Part shown: positions 43,172 through 53,075 of the stretch, one piece after another
Layout of the letters: the number at the start of each line of letters is the position of its first letter
Numbering within the stretch: the stretch's first letter is position 1
Origin: Bacillota bacterium
Lineage (GTDB): Bacteria; Bacillota; JADQBR01
Length of the DNA stretch: 64,000 nt
NCBI GenBank assembly: GCA_016278515.1
Contig: JADQBR010000002.1
Coordinates: 62,001 to 126,000 of the forward strand
Direction of reading: 5' to 3'
The notes under the pieces: model-generated
The model's database searches: none
Told to the model about the DNA's origin: nothing
What the model saw: only the letters and a program-made list of their open reading frames with translations
Translations under genes and position numbers: made by a program

Positions 43172-43885
43172 ATGTTAGTAAAAGCTATTTCCCATACTGG
43201 ATTGGTTAGACAAAATAACGAAGATGCTTATATTATTTTACCGGAGTTAAAACTTTTTGCTGTTGCCGATGGTATGGGGGGACATGCTGCCGGAGAAGTA
43301 GCCAGTGAGATGGCGGTAAGCAGAATTGCAAACTATGTTAGCAATTCTGTTTCCATGAACGAACCGGGTGCCTTGCTGGTCGAGGCGATTAATCAAGCAA
43401 ATAGGGAAATATACTTGGGTGCAAAGAAAGATATTGCCTGTACTGGCATGGGTACAACGTTATCTACAGTATGGGTGCGTAAAGATATTGCATATTTAGC
43501 ACATGTAGGAGATAGCCGAATTTATCTTTTTAGAGATCAGATACTTAAACAACTTACAAAAGATCACTCTTTTATAGGAGAGATGTTGCGAAACGGAAAC
43601 ATCACCCCTGAAGAAGCTGAGCATCACCCACAACGAAACATGTTGACTAGGGCTTTAGGGGTAGAGAGTGAAGTATCAATAGATAGTATTGTTCTTCCCT
43701 TGCACTCCAATGATATTCTGTTGTTTTGCACTGACGGTTTGAGTAGTTATGTCTCTTCAGAAGAAATATCCAATGTGCTAGTTAAAGATATTGAGATGCC
43801 GACAAAGCTGGAGCAGTTGCTTAATCATGCGTTAACCCAAGGCGGACATGATAATGTTACCGTATTGCTGATGCAAAATAATTAA
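43172..43885 (+). CDS. prpC: PP2C-type Ser/Thr phosphatase
   Basis: Metal-dependent phosphatase of 237 residues with AVADGMGGHAAGEVAS (metal aspartate), GMGTTLSTVWV, AHVGDSRIYLF, FCTDGLSSYVSSEE and GGHDNVTVLLM. The start is ATG 43172, 5 bases from GGGAGTGAG. It is directly upstream of the PASTA kinase, whose phosphorylations it reverses. Confidence 0.95.
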   Translation: MLVKAISHTGLVRQNNEDAYIILPELKLFAVADGMGGHAAGEVASEMAVSRIANYVSNSVSMNEPGALLVEAINQANREIYLGAKKDIACTGMGTTLSTVWVRKDIAYLAHVGDSRIYLFRDQILKQLTKDHSFIGEMLRNGNITPEEAEHHPQRNMLTRALGVESEVSIDSIVLPLHSNDILLFCTDGLSSYVSSEEISNVLVKDIEMPTKLEQLLNHALTQGGHDNVTVLLMQNN

Positions 43886-43931
43886 AAGGTGTTAGAAAAT
43901 CCGATTGATACAATAGTAAGAGGTGAATCCA

Positions 43932-45761
43932 GTGATTGGTAAAGAACTGGCAGGACGTTACGAGATAATTGAACAAATTGGTGGAGGCGGAATGGCAGTA
44001 GTTTATAAGGGGAGAGATACTCTGCTAAACCGAATTGTTACTGTTAAAGTGCTCAGGGAACAGTTTGCAAGTGATGATGAATTTGTCCGCCGTTTTAAGA
44101 GAGAAGCTCAGGCAGTTGCCAGTTTGTCCCATCCGAATATAGTAAGCATTTATGACGTAGGGCAGCAGGACGGATTGCATTATTTGGTAATAGAGTTTGT
44201 AGAAGGACAAACATTAAAAAAATACATTCGTGATCATGGACCGCTGAAATTGGAAGAGACTGTAGATATTGCTATTCAAATCTGTGATGCATTAGAACAT
44301 GCTCATGAGAATAATATTATTCATAGAGATATAAAGCCGCAAAACATTTTGCTAACGTCGGCAGGTAGAGTGAAGGTGACCGACTTCGGAATCGCCCGTG
44401 CCGCTTCTTCGGCAACAGTAACTTATACCGGTAGTATAGTTGGGTCAGTTCATTACCTGTCTCCCGAGCAAGCTAAAGGCGAAACCGCTGACGAGAGAAC
44501 TGATATCTATGCGGCGGGCGTTGTCCTTTATGAAATGCTGACCGGTGAAATGCCATATAGTGGCGATACACCGATCACCATTGCATTAAAGCATATTCAG
44601 GATACGCCAGTACCGCCCCGCGAACTTCGAAAGGATATAATTCCGCCGATGCTTGAGGAAATAGTTTTTAGGGCTATGGAAAAGAACTATGATTTACGCT
44701 ATAGCAATGCTGCAGAAATGCGTAGTGACTTGCGTAAGGTTAAAAATATTCTCTGGTCCGACGATGAGCCTACCCAGGTGTTTTCGCCGGACGATACAAA
44801 GACACCGGCAAAAAACAAAAAGAGGAGATTGAAGCCCGTGGGGTACATTCTGCTGCTGTTAATATTGGCGGGATTAGGCTATGGAGCTTTCTTAGGATTA
44901 CAGTCATATGTGCATGTAGCAGAAGTAGAAGTTCCTGATGTTGCCGGACGAAGCTTGGTGGATGCTCAACAAATGTTAGCGAAAGTGGGCCTAGTCACTG
45001 AAGTCAGTGCCAAGGTACCGGACAAAGACATCCCTGAAAATGCTGTTATAGACCAAAAACCTGAAGCAGGCGAGCTAGTGAAAAAGGGTCGTGCTATTGA
45101 ACTTAAGGTAAGCTTGGGCCCACCAATGGTTACCGTGCCGGATGTTGTTGGCGCTACAGAACGAGAGGCTAGAATAACTATCGCCAATAAAGGTTTGAAG
45201 ATTGTCTCAGAGGTTCAGCGGGTCTACAATGATAGTTTTGAAACGGGACAGGTGGTTAGTCAAAAGCCGTCGTCCGGGACAAAACAACCTGAGGGTACGG
45301 AGGTGGAATTAGTAATCAGCAGGGGGCCTGAACCTCAATATATTTCCATGCCTGATTTGAGAGGGTTAACTTTAGAAGAAGCCAAACAAAAATTGTTAGA
45401 AATTCGCTTAGAATTAGGAGTGGTTACCTTTCAACGAAGCAGTGAATATTTCTCCGGTCAAATAGTTAGTCAAGACGTTGCTACGGGAGACAGCATTTTA
45501 CAGGGACATACTGTCAATTTAGTAATAAGCAGTGGCCCCGGTCCTAAGCCTAAACAAGCACATGTTACGGTTCCGGTGCCTGATGATGGAGAACAGCACA
45601 GGGTAAAGATAACTGTTGTAGATCTTAAAGGTACTCATGTCGAGTATAATAATGTCCATCTCAGTGGGTCTTATGTACAGGAATATATACCATATTACAA
45701 AAGTGGCAAGGTTCAGATTTACTTGGACGATGAAATTGTAAAAGAGCAAAAGTTACCTTAA
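43932..45761 (+). CDS. prkC: PASTA-domain Ser/Thr protein kinase
   Basis: Protein of 609 residues starting at GTG 43932 (MIGKELAGRYEIIEQIGGGG), 6 bases after AGAGGTG. The cytoplasmic Hanks-type kinase has ATP-lysine K39, catalytic HRD 131-133 (IIHRDIKPQNILL) and DFG (VTDFGIAR). One membrane helix (about 302-325) is followed by three extracellular PASTA domains binding muropeptides. An additional C-terminal segment of about 75 residues is beta-rich and resembles no PASTA repeat. It links cell-wall fragments to germination, growth and division control. Confidence 0.96.
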   Translation: MIGKELAGRYEIIEQIGGGGMAVVYKGRDTLLNRIVTVKVLREQFASDDEFVRRFKREAQAVASLSHPNIVSIYDVGQQDGLHYLVIEFVEGQTLKKYIRDHGPLKLEETVDIAIQICDALEHAHENNIIHRDIKPQNILLTSAGRVKVTDFGIARAASSATVTYTGSIVGSVHYLSPEQAKGETADERTDIYAAGVVLYEMLTGEMPYSGDTPITIALKHIQDTPVPPRELRKDIIPPMLEEIVFRAMEKNYDLRYSNAAEMRSDLRKVKNILWSDDEPTQVFSPDDTKTPAKNKKRRLKPVGYILLLLILAGLGYGAFLGLQSYVHVAEVEVPDVAGRSLVDAQQMLAKVGLVTEVSAKVPDKDIPENAVIDQKPEAGELVKKGRAIELKVSLGPPMVTVPDVVGATEREARITIANKGLKIVSEVQRVYNDSFETGQVVSQKPSSGTKQPEGTEVELVISRGPEPQYISMPDLRGLTLEEAKQKLLEIRLELGVVTFQRSSEYFSGQIVSQDVATGDSILQGHTVNLVISSGPGPKPKQAHVTVPVPDDGEQHRVKITVVDLKGTHVEYNNVHLSGSYVQEYIPYYKSGKVQIYLDDEIVKEQKLP

Positions 45762-45774
45762 GGAGGTAATGTGT

Positions 45775-46647
45775 TTGTTAGAGGGGATAGTCCTCAAAGC
45801 ATATAGTGGCTTTTATTACGTAAGCATAAAAACGGGTCAGTTGGTCGAATGTTCTTTGCGGGGGCGCTTTCGTAAAGAGAAGGCTAAGGTATTGCCAGGC
45901 GATTACGTTAAAATATCCATAATTAATGATGAACAAGGGGTGGTGGAAGAACTGCTGCCCCGTGAAACTGAATTATTGCGTCCTCCCATTGCAAACGTAG
46001 ATCAAGCTCTTGTTGTGGTTTCTTTATGTGATCCAGTACCGGACCTGGTTTTCTTGGATCGCTTAGTGGTTTATCTGGAGCGAACGTTGGTGACACCTGT
46101 AATTATTTTTAATAAAATTGATCTAGCCATGGATGAAGCCGAGGAATTAATTAATATTTATCGAGACATTGGTTATTCTGTGATTAGTTTTAGTGCAAAA
46201 ACCGGACAAGGCATAGAAGAACTATATAGTTTTCTCCCAAACCATATTTCTGTATTTGCAGGTCCTTCTGGAGTTGGCAAATCCAGCATTTTAAACGCAT
46301 TAAATCCCGGGTTAAAACTAAAAACAGGTGATGTCTCTATAAAATCTCGGAGAGGCAAGCATACTACAAGATATACCGAATTATTGCAGCTAAACCAAGG
46401 CCTGGTTGCTGATACCCCTGGATTTAGCCGAATTGATCTCCCGGAGATAACTCGGGAAGAATTAAGTAGCCTTTTTGCGGAAATGGAATTGGTTGAAGAG
46501 AGATGTCGTTTTAATACTTGTTTGCATCGGAAAGAACCTGATTGTGCAGTAAAGATAGCAGTTCAGCAGAAACGCATTAGTGCCCATCGATACCAAAATT
46601 ATTTACGATTTCTTGAGGAAGTAATTGACCTGGAAAGGAGTTTCTGA
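45775..46647 (+). CDS. rsgA: Ribosome small subunit-dependent GTPase A
   Basis: Circularly permuted GTPase of 290 residues that matures the 30S subunit. An N-terminal OB domain is followed by NKID (G4), then [12 protein letters not shown] (G1), DTPGF (G3) and the zinc knuckle [14 protein letters not shown]. The start is TTG 45775, 8 bases after AGGAGG; an in-frame ATG at 45769 is only two bases from the site. It shares one base with the rpe start. Confidence 0.95.
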   Translation: MLEGIVLKAYSGFYYVSIKTGQLVECSLRGRFRKEKAKVLPGDYVKISIINDEQGVVEELLPRETELLRPPIANVDQALVVVSLCDPVPDLVFLDRLVVYLERTLVTPVIIFNKIDLAMDEAEELINIYRDIGYSVISFSAKTGQGIEELYSFLPNHISVFAGPSGVGKSSILNALNPGLKLKTGDVSIKSRRGKHTTRYTELLQLNQGLVADTPGFSRIDLPEITREELSSLFAEMELVEERCRFNTCLHRKEPDCAVKIAVQQKRISAHRYQNYLRFLEEVIDLERSF

Positions 46648-47303
46648 TGCTTAAAATAGCACCGTCAATATTATCAGCAGATTTCTCGAGTTTAAAAGAT
46701 GATATAAACGAAATTGAGGCCGCCGGAGCTCATTATTTACATTTGGATGTTATGGACGGATCGTTTGTACCTAATATTACTTTTGGCCCACCCATTATAA
46801 AAGCAATTAGAAAATATTCTTCATTAATTTTCGACGTTCATTTAATGATTGATCAACCGGACAGATATATTAAGGATTTCTATGATGCTGGTGCTGATAT
46901 AATAACAGTACATGTTGAGGCCTGCACTCACTTGCATCGCAGTATTCAAAACATCAAACAATATGGAGTGAAGGCTGGGGTGGCACTAAACCCGGCAACT
47001 CCACTGAGTGTGTTGGAATATGTTTTAGAAGAAGTAGATATGGTTTTATTGATGAGCGTTAACCCGGGCTTTGGTGGGCAAAGGTTTATCTCTAATGTGC
47101 TTCCAAAAATAGAGAAATTACGTCATTTAATTAATGGCATTGAAAAAGAAATAGATATCGAAGTTGACGGGGGGATTAATGATGTTACGGCTCGCAGTGT
47201 AGTTGGCGCAGGAGCGAGTGTGTTGGTGGCCGGCTCTTATATATTTAAAGCGGCTAAGGTAAAGGATGCGGTTACTAAACTGAGGAGGTGTAATATCGAT
47301 TAG
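46647..47303 (+). CDS. rpe: Ribulose-phosphate 3-epimerase
   Basis: TIM-barrel pentose-phosphate enzyme of 218 residues with the signatures [29 protein letters not shown] and [25 protein letters not shown]. The ATG start overlaps the rsgA stop by one base, giving translational coupling. It is the last gene of the priA-to-rpe run. Confidence 0.97.
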   Translation: MLKIAPSILSADFSSLKDDINEIEAAGAHYLHLDVMDGSFVPNITFGPPIIKAIRKYSSLIFDVHLMIDQPDRYIKDFYDAGADIITVHVEACTHLHRSIQNIKQYGVKAGVALNPATPLSVLEYVLEEVDMVLLMSVNPGFGGQRFISNVLPKIEKLRHLINGIEKEIDIEVDGGINDVTARSVVGAGASVLVAGSYIFKAAKVKDAVTKLRRCNID

Positions 47304-47380
47304 CTATGTTAGTGACCCATGAAATTGCGACAGCCTGGTGGAAGCCTAGCTGCATTTATGTGATTACTTTTATTGTGTAA

Positions 47381-47408
47381 AAAAAGAGACTGATTGAAAA
47401 TCAGTCTC
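47381..47408 (-). terminator. Terminator of rpmB
   Basis: GAGACTGATT / AATCAGTCTC with a 3-base loop (47386-47408), followed in minus-strand sense by seven T. It overlaps the stop codon of rpmB by one base. Confidence 0.88.
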
Positions 47409-47596
47409 TAGACGGCTCTTTTTACCTTTCCAGAGCGAAGACAACGAGTACATACGTGAATTCTTTTTGGGGACCCGTCAACCATGGCTTTAACTCTTTG
47501 TAAGTTAGGAACCCACTCGCGCTTGGTTTTAATATTTGAGTGACTTACTTTGTTTCCTACTACAACACCCTTACCACATACTTCACATTTTGCCAT
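47408..47596 (-). CDS. rpmB: Ribosomal protein L28 (zinc-binding form)
   Basis: Protein of 62 residues: [20 protein letters not shown]... with CEVCG and CTRCL metal-binding pairs, the C+ form of L28. The start is ATG 47596 behind GGAGGTG. It is a lone minus-strand gene divergent from the Asp23-like gene, the usual Firmicute arrangement. Confidence 0.96.
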   Translation of the reverse strand: MAKCEVCGKGVVVGNKVSHSNIKTKREWVPNLQRVKAMVDGSPKRIHVCTRCLRSGKVKRAV

Positions 47597-47853
47597 AATA
47601 GTGCACCTCCTTAGGCTGTATATAAACACCTTTTTATATTCTATCAAAAAGAAATTTTCTAGGCAAGTCCTGCCATGAATTTTTTTCTTTAAGAACAGCA
47701 TTACAGTAATAGAACTTTTCTAAATATAATGTTATAATCCTTAAATATAAAGATGTTATTTAGAAAAAATCGCTGGAAAAGTACTGAAGACTATTTTTTA
47801 ATTATGTAATATGTTCCATATCAAAGACTCTTTGTAGAGAGAGGAGGCTTTTC

Positions 47854-48216
47854 ATGGTTAATACTCATGAAATTAAAAACGTTAACGGAAAAATTTTTGT
47901 AAGCAATGATGTTATTGCTTCTGTAGCCGGTTTGTCGGCAATAGAATGCTATGGTTTAGTTGGTATGGCATCTCAAAAGATTAAGGATGGTATTGTAGAA
48001 TTGCTGCGTGGCGAGGCTTTAAATAAAGGGGTAGAGGTAAGTAATTTTCAAAATGGTGTAGAAATAGACCTATTTATTATAGTTAGCTATGGGACTAAAA
48101 TATCGGAAGTTGCTCAAAATATTATGAACAAGGTTCAATATACGGTAGAGAAAACACTAGGTATTTCGGTTGAAAGAGTAAACATAAACGTACAAGGCGT
48201 ACGAGTTAAAGAATAG
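47854..48216 (+). CDS. Asp23/Gls24-family envelope stress protein (YloU-like)
   Basis: Protein of 120 residues with the Asp23 fold pattern: GKIFVSNDVIASVAGLSAIECYGLVGMA and the C-terminal ERVNINVQGVRV. The start is ATG behind GAGAGGAGG. It sits upstream of the DAK-domain gene and recG, as yloU does in Bacillus. Confidence 0.9.
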   Translation: MVNTHEIKNVNGKIFVSNDVIASVAGLSAIECYGLVGMASQKIKDGIVELLRGEALNKGVEVSNFQNGVEIDLFIIVSYGTKISEVAQNIMNKVQYTVEKTLGISVERVNINVQGVRVKE

Positions 48217-48237
48217 ATTGGGCGAGGGGTTGACAAC

Positions 48238-49833
48238 ATGAATGCAGAACAACTGGTAAAATTTTTTCATGGTGGAAATAATTACTTGATGGAAAACAGA
48301 TCCGCCGTGGATGCACTAAATGTTTTTCCAGTCCCCGACGGTGACACCGGCACCAATATGTCTTTAACTTTACAAGCGGCGGTTAAGGAACTAAGATTGG
48401 ACGAAACGGACATGGGCAAAATCGCTGATATTGTAGCAAAAGGTTCATTAATGGGTGCGCGTGGTAATTCAGGGGTTATTTTGTCGCAGCTTTTTCGTGG
48501 TTTTGCTCAGGGGTTAAGTGGTACTGAAGTGACAGCTGACCAGTTGTCTGCTGCATTACAAAAAGCTGTAAATATGGCGTATAAGGCTGTTATGAGACCT
48601 GTTGAAGGTACTATTTTGACTGTTGCAACAGCTTGTGCCGAAGGTGCTAAAAAGGCGGCAAAAGAAGGAAGCAACAGTTTGGGAGTTATGGAGAAAGCAG
48701 TGCAATATGGGGAAACTGCTCTTGCTAAAACACCTGAACAGTTGCCGATATTAAAAGAAGCAGGTGTGGTAGATGCTGGTGGACAAGGATTGTTGGTTAT
48801 TTTTAAGGGCGGTATCAAAGCCATAAAAGGTGAAGAAATGTTAAAATTGGAAATACAACAGCCAGTAGTTGATGCTCAACCTAAATTGGAAGTAGAAGTA
48901 TCTAATGCAGATTTAGAGTTTAAGTATTGTACAGAATTTATAATTAAAGGTCAGCAACTAGATGGCGCAACTTTTCGCAGTTCATTAGAGCCATTGGGCG
49001 ACAGTTTGATGGCTGTAGGCACGGATGCAATGCTAAAAGTTCACATACATACAAATAAACCTGGCGGGGTTCTTCAATTGGCGGTGGCACTAGGAACACT
49101 TCATGATATTAAAATTGATAACATGGAAGAACAGCACCGAGGTTACTTGGGGCAAGAGTTAAATGAAAGAGACAATAAGAATTTAGGAATAGTAGCTGTA
49201 GCAGTAGGCGAAGGCTTATCAGATTTACTAATTAATTTGGGAGTTGATAAGGTAGTTTCGGGTGGCCAAACAATGAATCCTAGCACAGAAGATTTAATAG
49301 AGGCAATAAATGGCGTTCCATCAGAGATTGTTATTGTTCTCCCAAATAATAGCAATATAATACTTGCAGCGCAACAAGCAAAAAAGATAGCAGGCAAACG
49401 GGTAGAAGTAATTCCGACAAAGACTTATCCACAAGGGGTAGCTGCACTATTAGCACTTAACCCGGAAGCAGACATTGAAGAAAACTGTCAAGCTATGGGT
49501 GAGGCTGTTGACCTGATTATATCCGGGGAAGTAACTTATGCAGTAAGAGAGACTTCGTTTAATGGTTTTAAAATCAATCAAGGGGATATATTAGGAATAA
49601 AAGATGGAGAGATAGAAATTGTTGGCTCATCTGTTAACCAAGTAATATTAGAGCTGCTTGATAAAATAGTTGATGAAGAATCGGAACTGCTGACACTTTA
49701 CTATGGTCAGGAGATTGATGAAATTGAGGCTGAGCAGTTGAAAGGAATTATAGAAAATAGGTTTTCGCAGCTAGAAACAGAGCTTTTCAACGGCGGACAA
49801 CCCATATATTATTATTTAATATCTCTGGAATAA
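48238..49833 (+). CDS. DAK2-domain protein, FakA-like fatty acid kinase subunit (YloV)
   Basis: Protein of 531 residues. The N-terminal DhaL/DAK2 domain has the nucleotide-binding NVFPVPDGDTGTNMSLTL and GARGNSGVILSQLFRG. The rest is the characteristic FakA middle and C-terminal regions. It phosphorylates fatty acids presented by a DegV/FakB partner, linking exogenous fatty acids to phospholipid synthesis. The start is ATG. It is 21 bp downstream of the Asp23-like gene. No degV gene is in the window. Confidence 0.92.
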   Translation: MNAEQLVKFFHGGNNYLMENRSAVDALNVFPVPDGDTGTNMSLTLQAAVKELRLDETDMGKIADIVAKGSLMGARGNSGVILSQLFRGFAQGLSGTEVTADQLSAALQKAVNMAYKAVMRPVEGTILTVATACAEGAKKAAKEGSNSLGVMEKAVQYGETALAKTPEQLPILKEAGVVDAGGQGLLVIFKGGIKAIKGEEMLKLEIQQPVVDAQPKLEVEVSNADLEFKYCTEFIIKGQQLDGATFRSSLEPLGDSLMAVGTDAMLKVHIHTNKPGGVLQLAVALGTLHDIKIDNMEEQHRGYLGQELNERDNKNLGIVAVAVGEGLSDLLINLGVDKVVSGGQTMNPSTEDLIEAINGVPSEIVIVLPNNSNIILAAQQAKKIAGKRVEVIPTKTYPQGVAALLALNPEADIEENCQAMGEAVDLIISGEVTYAVRETSFNGFKINQGDILGIKDGEIEIVGSSVNQVILELLDKIVDEESELLTLYYGQEIDEIEAEQLKGIIENRFSQLETELFNGGQPIYYYLISLE

Positions 49834-49889
49834 TTTAAGTTATCAATAATATGCACATTTTTTAATTTATTACAGGGAAGTGAGTAGGC

Positions 49890-52217
49890 ATGCACTCCTT
49901 TATAGAATTACGAAAAGCGTTGGTTAGTGAAGAAAAGATGAATTTTACAGGTGCCGGTGTTCTAGGCGGCTTTGTTTCCTATTCGAAAAAGCAAATTGAA
50001 TGGTTAAAGGAAAATGGCGATTGGTCCCCGGCAGAAGAGGATATTTTGCAGCGGCTGCAGGAATTAGTAGACCAATATCAACACCAATCTTATCCTGGTA
50101 GAAGGGATTTAATCCAAGAAATCAAGCAAATTGTAGACAGCCTTAATATACCTGATGTAAAGAAATCTACAGAAAAAAATAGATACGTAAGTTTTTTGGG
50201 GCAAAAGGTGGGAGAAGCTAAAGGTATTGGAAAAAAACGTAATGAATTATTTAACCGATTGGGGATTAATAATCTGTTTGATTTATTGTATCATATCCCC
50301 AAAAGATATGAGGATCGGACCCAACTGAAAAATTTTTCTCAGTTATCCGTAGGTACAGAGGAAACTCTAAAGGGACAAATTGTTTCGACGCAAGTAATAA
50401 GGCCCAGAAAAGGTTTGACAATCTTAAAGGCCTTAATTTGCGATGGGCTTAATTATGGGTTTGGAACATGGTTTAACCAAGTTTTCTTAGAAAGACAGTT
50501 AAAACCTGGAACAGAGATTATTCTAACAGGAAAAGTAAAGTTTATTACTGGCCATTACGAATTGAATGTTTCAGATTATGAAATAATAGGGAAAACCCAT
50601 AAACCGTTGGGGATAGTTCCTGTTTATGCAACAACTTCCGGCTTAAATCAAAGAATTATTAGGAGTTTAATAAAGGATGTATTAACTTATATTCCGGAAT
50701 GTATGGAGTTTTTACCGATAGAAGTTATCAAAAAACGTGATTTAATGAGACTTGATGAAGCCTTAAAACAGATTCATTTTCCTAGGGATTGGTCAAATTT
50801 AAAAAAAGCCCGCCTTCGCTTGGCTTACGAAGAGTTATTTCTATTACAATATGCGCTTGCCAGTAATAAGGTCAATTTAAAAAATAAAAAAGGAATAAGT
50901 TTTTCAAAAGAGGGTGATATTTGGGGACGTTTTTTTGAAAATCTACCCTTCACATTAACTAAGGCACAACGAAGAGTTATCAACCAAATTAGGCAAGATA
51001 TGAATTTGGATATTCCCATGACCAGATTACTACAGGGTGACGTTGGGTCAGGTAAGACCGTGGTAGCCGCTGCTGCAGCCATTAAAGCTGTCGAAAATGG
51101 CTATCAGGTTGCATTGATGGCACCGACGGAAATACTGGCTGAACAACACTATAACTCCTTCGGTACTTTTTGTACACCGTTGGGAGTTAGGGTCACCTTG
51201 ATAACAGGAGGCTTGTCTGTTAAATCAAAAACCAAAGTCAATGAAGAAATAGCTGGAGGAAATGCGGATATTATTGTGGGAACCCATGCCGTCATTCAAG
51301 ATCAGGTGAATTTTAAACGGTTGGGTCTGGCAATAGTGGATGAACAGCATCGTTTTGGGGTGATGCAAAGAAGTAGACTTATGGTGAAGGGCAATAATCC
51401 TGACCTATTAGTGACAACAGCCACTCCGATACCCAGAACCCTTAGTTTAGTGCTTTATGGAGATTTGCAAGTGTCTTTATTGGATGAACTACCGCCTGGG
51501 CGTCAAATAATAACTACACGCTGGGTAGGAGAAGAACGAAGGGCTAATGTGTATAAGTTTATGGTTCAAGAAATGAGAGAAGGACGGCAAGTTTTTGTAG
51601 TTTGTCCTTTGGTTGCAGAATCTGAGAATTTGGATTTAAAGGCAGCAGAAGAAATGGCAGAACAGTTGAGAGACTTGTTTAAAGAGTTTTCGGTGGGATT
51701 ATTACATGGAAAGATGAAACATCAAGATAAAGAAAATATTATGCAGGGGTTCTACCAGAGAGATATTAGTCTATTAGTTTCAACAACTGTAATAGAAGTT
51801 GGCGTGGATGTTCCAAATGCAACGGTTATGTTAATTGAGGGGGCGGAGAGATTTGGACTTGCTCAATTACATCAACTGAGAGGTCGGATAGGTAGAGGAA
51901 ACCATCGTTCTTATTGCATATTGATGGGTCAACCTAAAACTGAAATAGGTAGAGAGCGGTTGCAAATAATGGAGAAAACTAATGATGGTTTTGTTATTGC
52001 GGAGGAAGACTTGCGTTTGAGAGGGCCGGGGGAAATATTCGGTGTGAGACAACACGGCCTGCCGGAATTCAAAGTTGCTGATCTTATCCAGGACAATATT
52101 TTAGTCCAAAGGACTGTGCATGACATTAGTAATCTTGCAGCTAAGAGTATTTACATAAGTAGTAATTTATTTAATGACATAACTGCTTTCAGATTTGGCG
52201 AAGTTAAAATATCGTAG
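49890..52217 (+). CDS. recG: ATP-dependent DNA helicase RecG
   Basis: Protein of 775 residues. The N-terminal wedge domain is followed by Walker A in LLQGDVGSGKTVVAAAAA, the DEQH box (VDEQHRFGVMQR), TATPIPRTLSLVLYGDL and the helicase C-terminal QLRGRIGRGNHRSYCILM. It is slightly longer than usual owing to about 90 extra N-terminal residues. The start is ATG behind GGGAAGTGAG. A terminator follows the gene. Confidence 0.97.
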   Translation: MHSFIELRKALVSEEKMNFTGAGVLGGFVSYSKKQIEWLKENGDWSPAEEDILQRLQELVDQYQHQSYPGRRDLIQEIKQIVDSLNIPDVKKSTEKNRYVSFLGQKVGEAKGIGKKRNELFNRLGINNLFDLLYHIPKRYEDRTQLKNFSQLSVGTEETLKGQIVSTQVIRPRKGLTILKALICDGLNYGFGTWFNQVFLERQLKPGTEIILTGKVKFITGHYELNVSDYEIIGKTHKPLGIVPVYATTSGLNQRIIRSLIKDVLTYIPECMEFLPIEVIKKRDLMRLDEALKQIHFPRDWSNLKKARLRLAYEELFLLQYALASNKVNLKNKKGISFSKEGDIWGRFFENLPFTLTKAQRRVINQIRQDMNLDIPMTRLLQGDVGSGKTVVAAAAAIKAVENGYQVALMAPTEILAEQHYNSFGTFCTPLGVRVTLITGGLSVKSKTKVNEEIAGGNADIIVGTHAVIQDQVNFKRLGLAIVDEQHRFGVMQRSRLMVKGNNPDLLVTTATPIPRTLSLVLYGDLQVSLLDELPPGRQIITTRWVGEERRANVYKFMVQEMREGRQVFVVCPLVAESENLDLKAAEEMAEQLRDLFKEFSVGLLHGKMKHQDKENIMQGFYQRDISLLVSTTVIEVGVDVPNATVMLIEGAERFGLAQLHQLRGRIGRGNHRSYCILMGQPKTEIGRERLQIMEKTNDGFVIAEEDLRLRGPGEIFGVRQHGLPEFKVADLIQDNILVQRTVHDISNLAAKSIYISSNLFNDITAFRFGEVKIS

Positions 52218-52241
52218 ATCTCTTTGAAGAAAGAAAAAAAG

Positions 52242-52275
52242 AAGCAATTCCGCTTTAGGGAATTGCTTCTTTTAT
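52242..52275 (+). terminator. Rho-independent terminator after recG
   Basis: GAAGCAATTCC / GGAATTGCTTC with a 7-base loop and TTTTATTT after it. An A-rich tract precedes it. Confidence 0.85.
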
Positions 52276-52359
52276 TTAAGGAAACAAATACTCAAGCATG
52301 ATGTTTCCAGCATAATTCATTGTTTTTGGTGCACAATATTGATGAGGTGAAGAATAAAA

Positions 52360-52485
52360 ATGAATAAAGAAAAGACAGATACAACTGCTCATAAAATGGA
52401 GAAATACAAATACGAAATAGCACAGGAGATGGGTTTTTTTCACCGTTCCAAAAAGCAAACCTCAAGGCAAGATAAGACTTGCTAA
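52360..52485 (+). CDS. Truncated SASP-like small protein
   Basis: Frame of 41 residues, MNKEKTDTTAHKMEKYKYEIAQEMGFFHRSKKQTSRQDKTC (shown only by parts: KYEIAQEMG matches the alpha/beta SASP protease-site region). It lacks the glycine-rich second half of SASPs (GWGG..GGxMVKxMI). The start is ATG with GAGGTGA 12 bases before it. It stands beside two full SASP genes and gpr. It may be a minimal SASP, a remnant or another spore peptide. Confidence 0.5.
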   Translation: MNKEKTDTTAHKMEKYKYEIAQEMGFFHRSKKQTSRQDKTC

Positions 52486-52514
52486 TCTAGACAAATACTT
52501 CTAGGATATGCTCA

Positions 52515-52544
52515 GTATAAAAAAATCTGGCTGAGCCAATACTA
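52515..52544 (+). promoter_or_regulatory. Sigma-G/F-like promoter of the SASP genes
   Basis: GTATA (52515-52519), 18-base spacer, AATACTA (52538-52544), 30 bp before the first SASP start codon. The -10 box differs from CATANTA at the first base. The same arrangement occurs before gpr and the csfG-like RNA. Confidence 0.6.
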
Positions 52545-52573
52545 ACATTACAAGCCGAAAAGGAGGTGAGAAA

Positions 52574-52789
52574 ATGGCAGCTGGACAAAAGACTAACCAA
52601 TTAGTAGTTCCTCAAGCAAAGCAAGCTTTAGAACAATTAAAACAAGAAACTGCAGCTGAAATTGGTATTCAAAACTATCAAGGTTACCTTGGTGATGTTC
52701 CTTCCAGGCTCAATGGTGCAGTAGGTGGTAATATGGTGAAAAAGATGATTCAAGCTTATGAACAAAGCGTTTCTCAACAACAACAATAA
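52574..52789 (+). CDS. Alpha/beta-type small acid-soluble spore protein
   Basis: DNA-coating spore protein of 71 residues: VPQAKQALEQLKQETAAEIGI, then the glycine-rich half GYLGDVPSRLNGAVGGNMVKKMIQAYE. This is the SASP pattern of DNA-protecting proteins, degraded by Gpr on germination. The protease-site residue after Glu is Thr rather than the usual Ile/Val/Phe. The start is ATG behind AAAAGGAGGTGAG. It forms a tandem pair with the next gene. Confidence 0.93.
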   Translation: MAAGQKTNQLVVPQAKQALEQLKQETAAEIGIQNYQGYLGDVPSRLNGAVGGNMVKKMIQAYEQSVSQQQQ

Positions 52790-52826
52790 AAATTATATAT
52801 AAGATTTTTATAGGGAGGTGAATAAA

Positions 52827-53066
52827 ATGGCAGCTGGACAAAAAACAAATCAATTGGTAGTTCCCCAAGCTCAAAAAGCTATGGAACAATTCAAGTATGA
52901 AACCGCTTCTGAAGTTGGTTTAAATTGGACCGGCGGGTATGGTGGTGATATTCCAGCCAGACAATGGGGTCACGTTGGTGGTCAAATGGTGAAAAAAATG
53001 ATTCAATCTTACCAGCAACAAGCTGCAAACACCACTCAAGCTACCCAACCGGGTCCGTTACAATAG
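52827..53066 (+). CDS. Alpha/beta-type small acid-soluble spore protein, tandem paralogue
   Basis: Protein of 79 residues whose first 15 residues are identical to those of the preceding SASP (MAAGQKTNQLVVPQA). It carries KYETASEVGL and a Trp- and Gly-rich second half (NWTGGYGGDIPARQWGHVGGQMVKKMIQSY), plus a Gln/Thr tail. The start is ATG 52827 behind GGGAGGTG. It is 37 bp from its paralogue and probably co-transcribed. A terminator follows. Confidence 0.93.
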   Translation: MAAGQKTNQLVVPQAQKAMEQFKYETASEVGLNWTGGYGGDIPARQWGHVGGQMVKKMIQSYQQQAANTTQATQPGPLQ

Positions 53067-53075
53067 TTAGTAATT

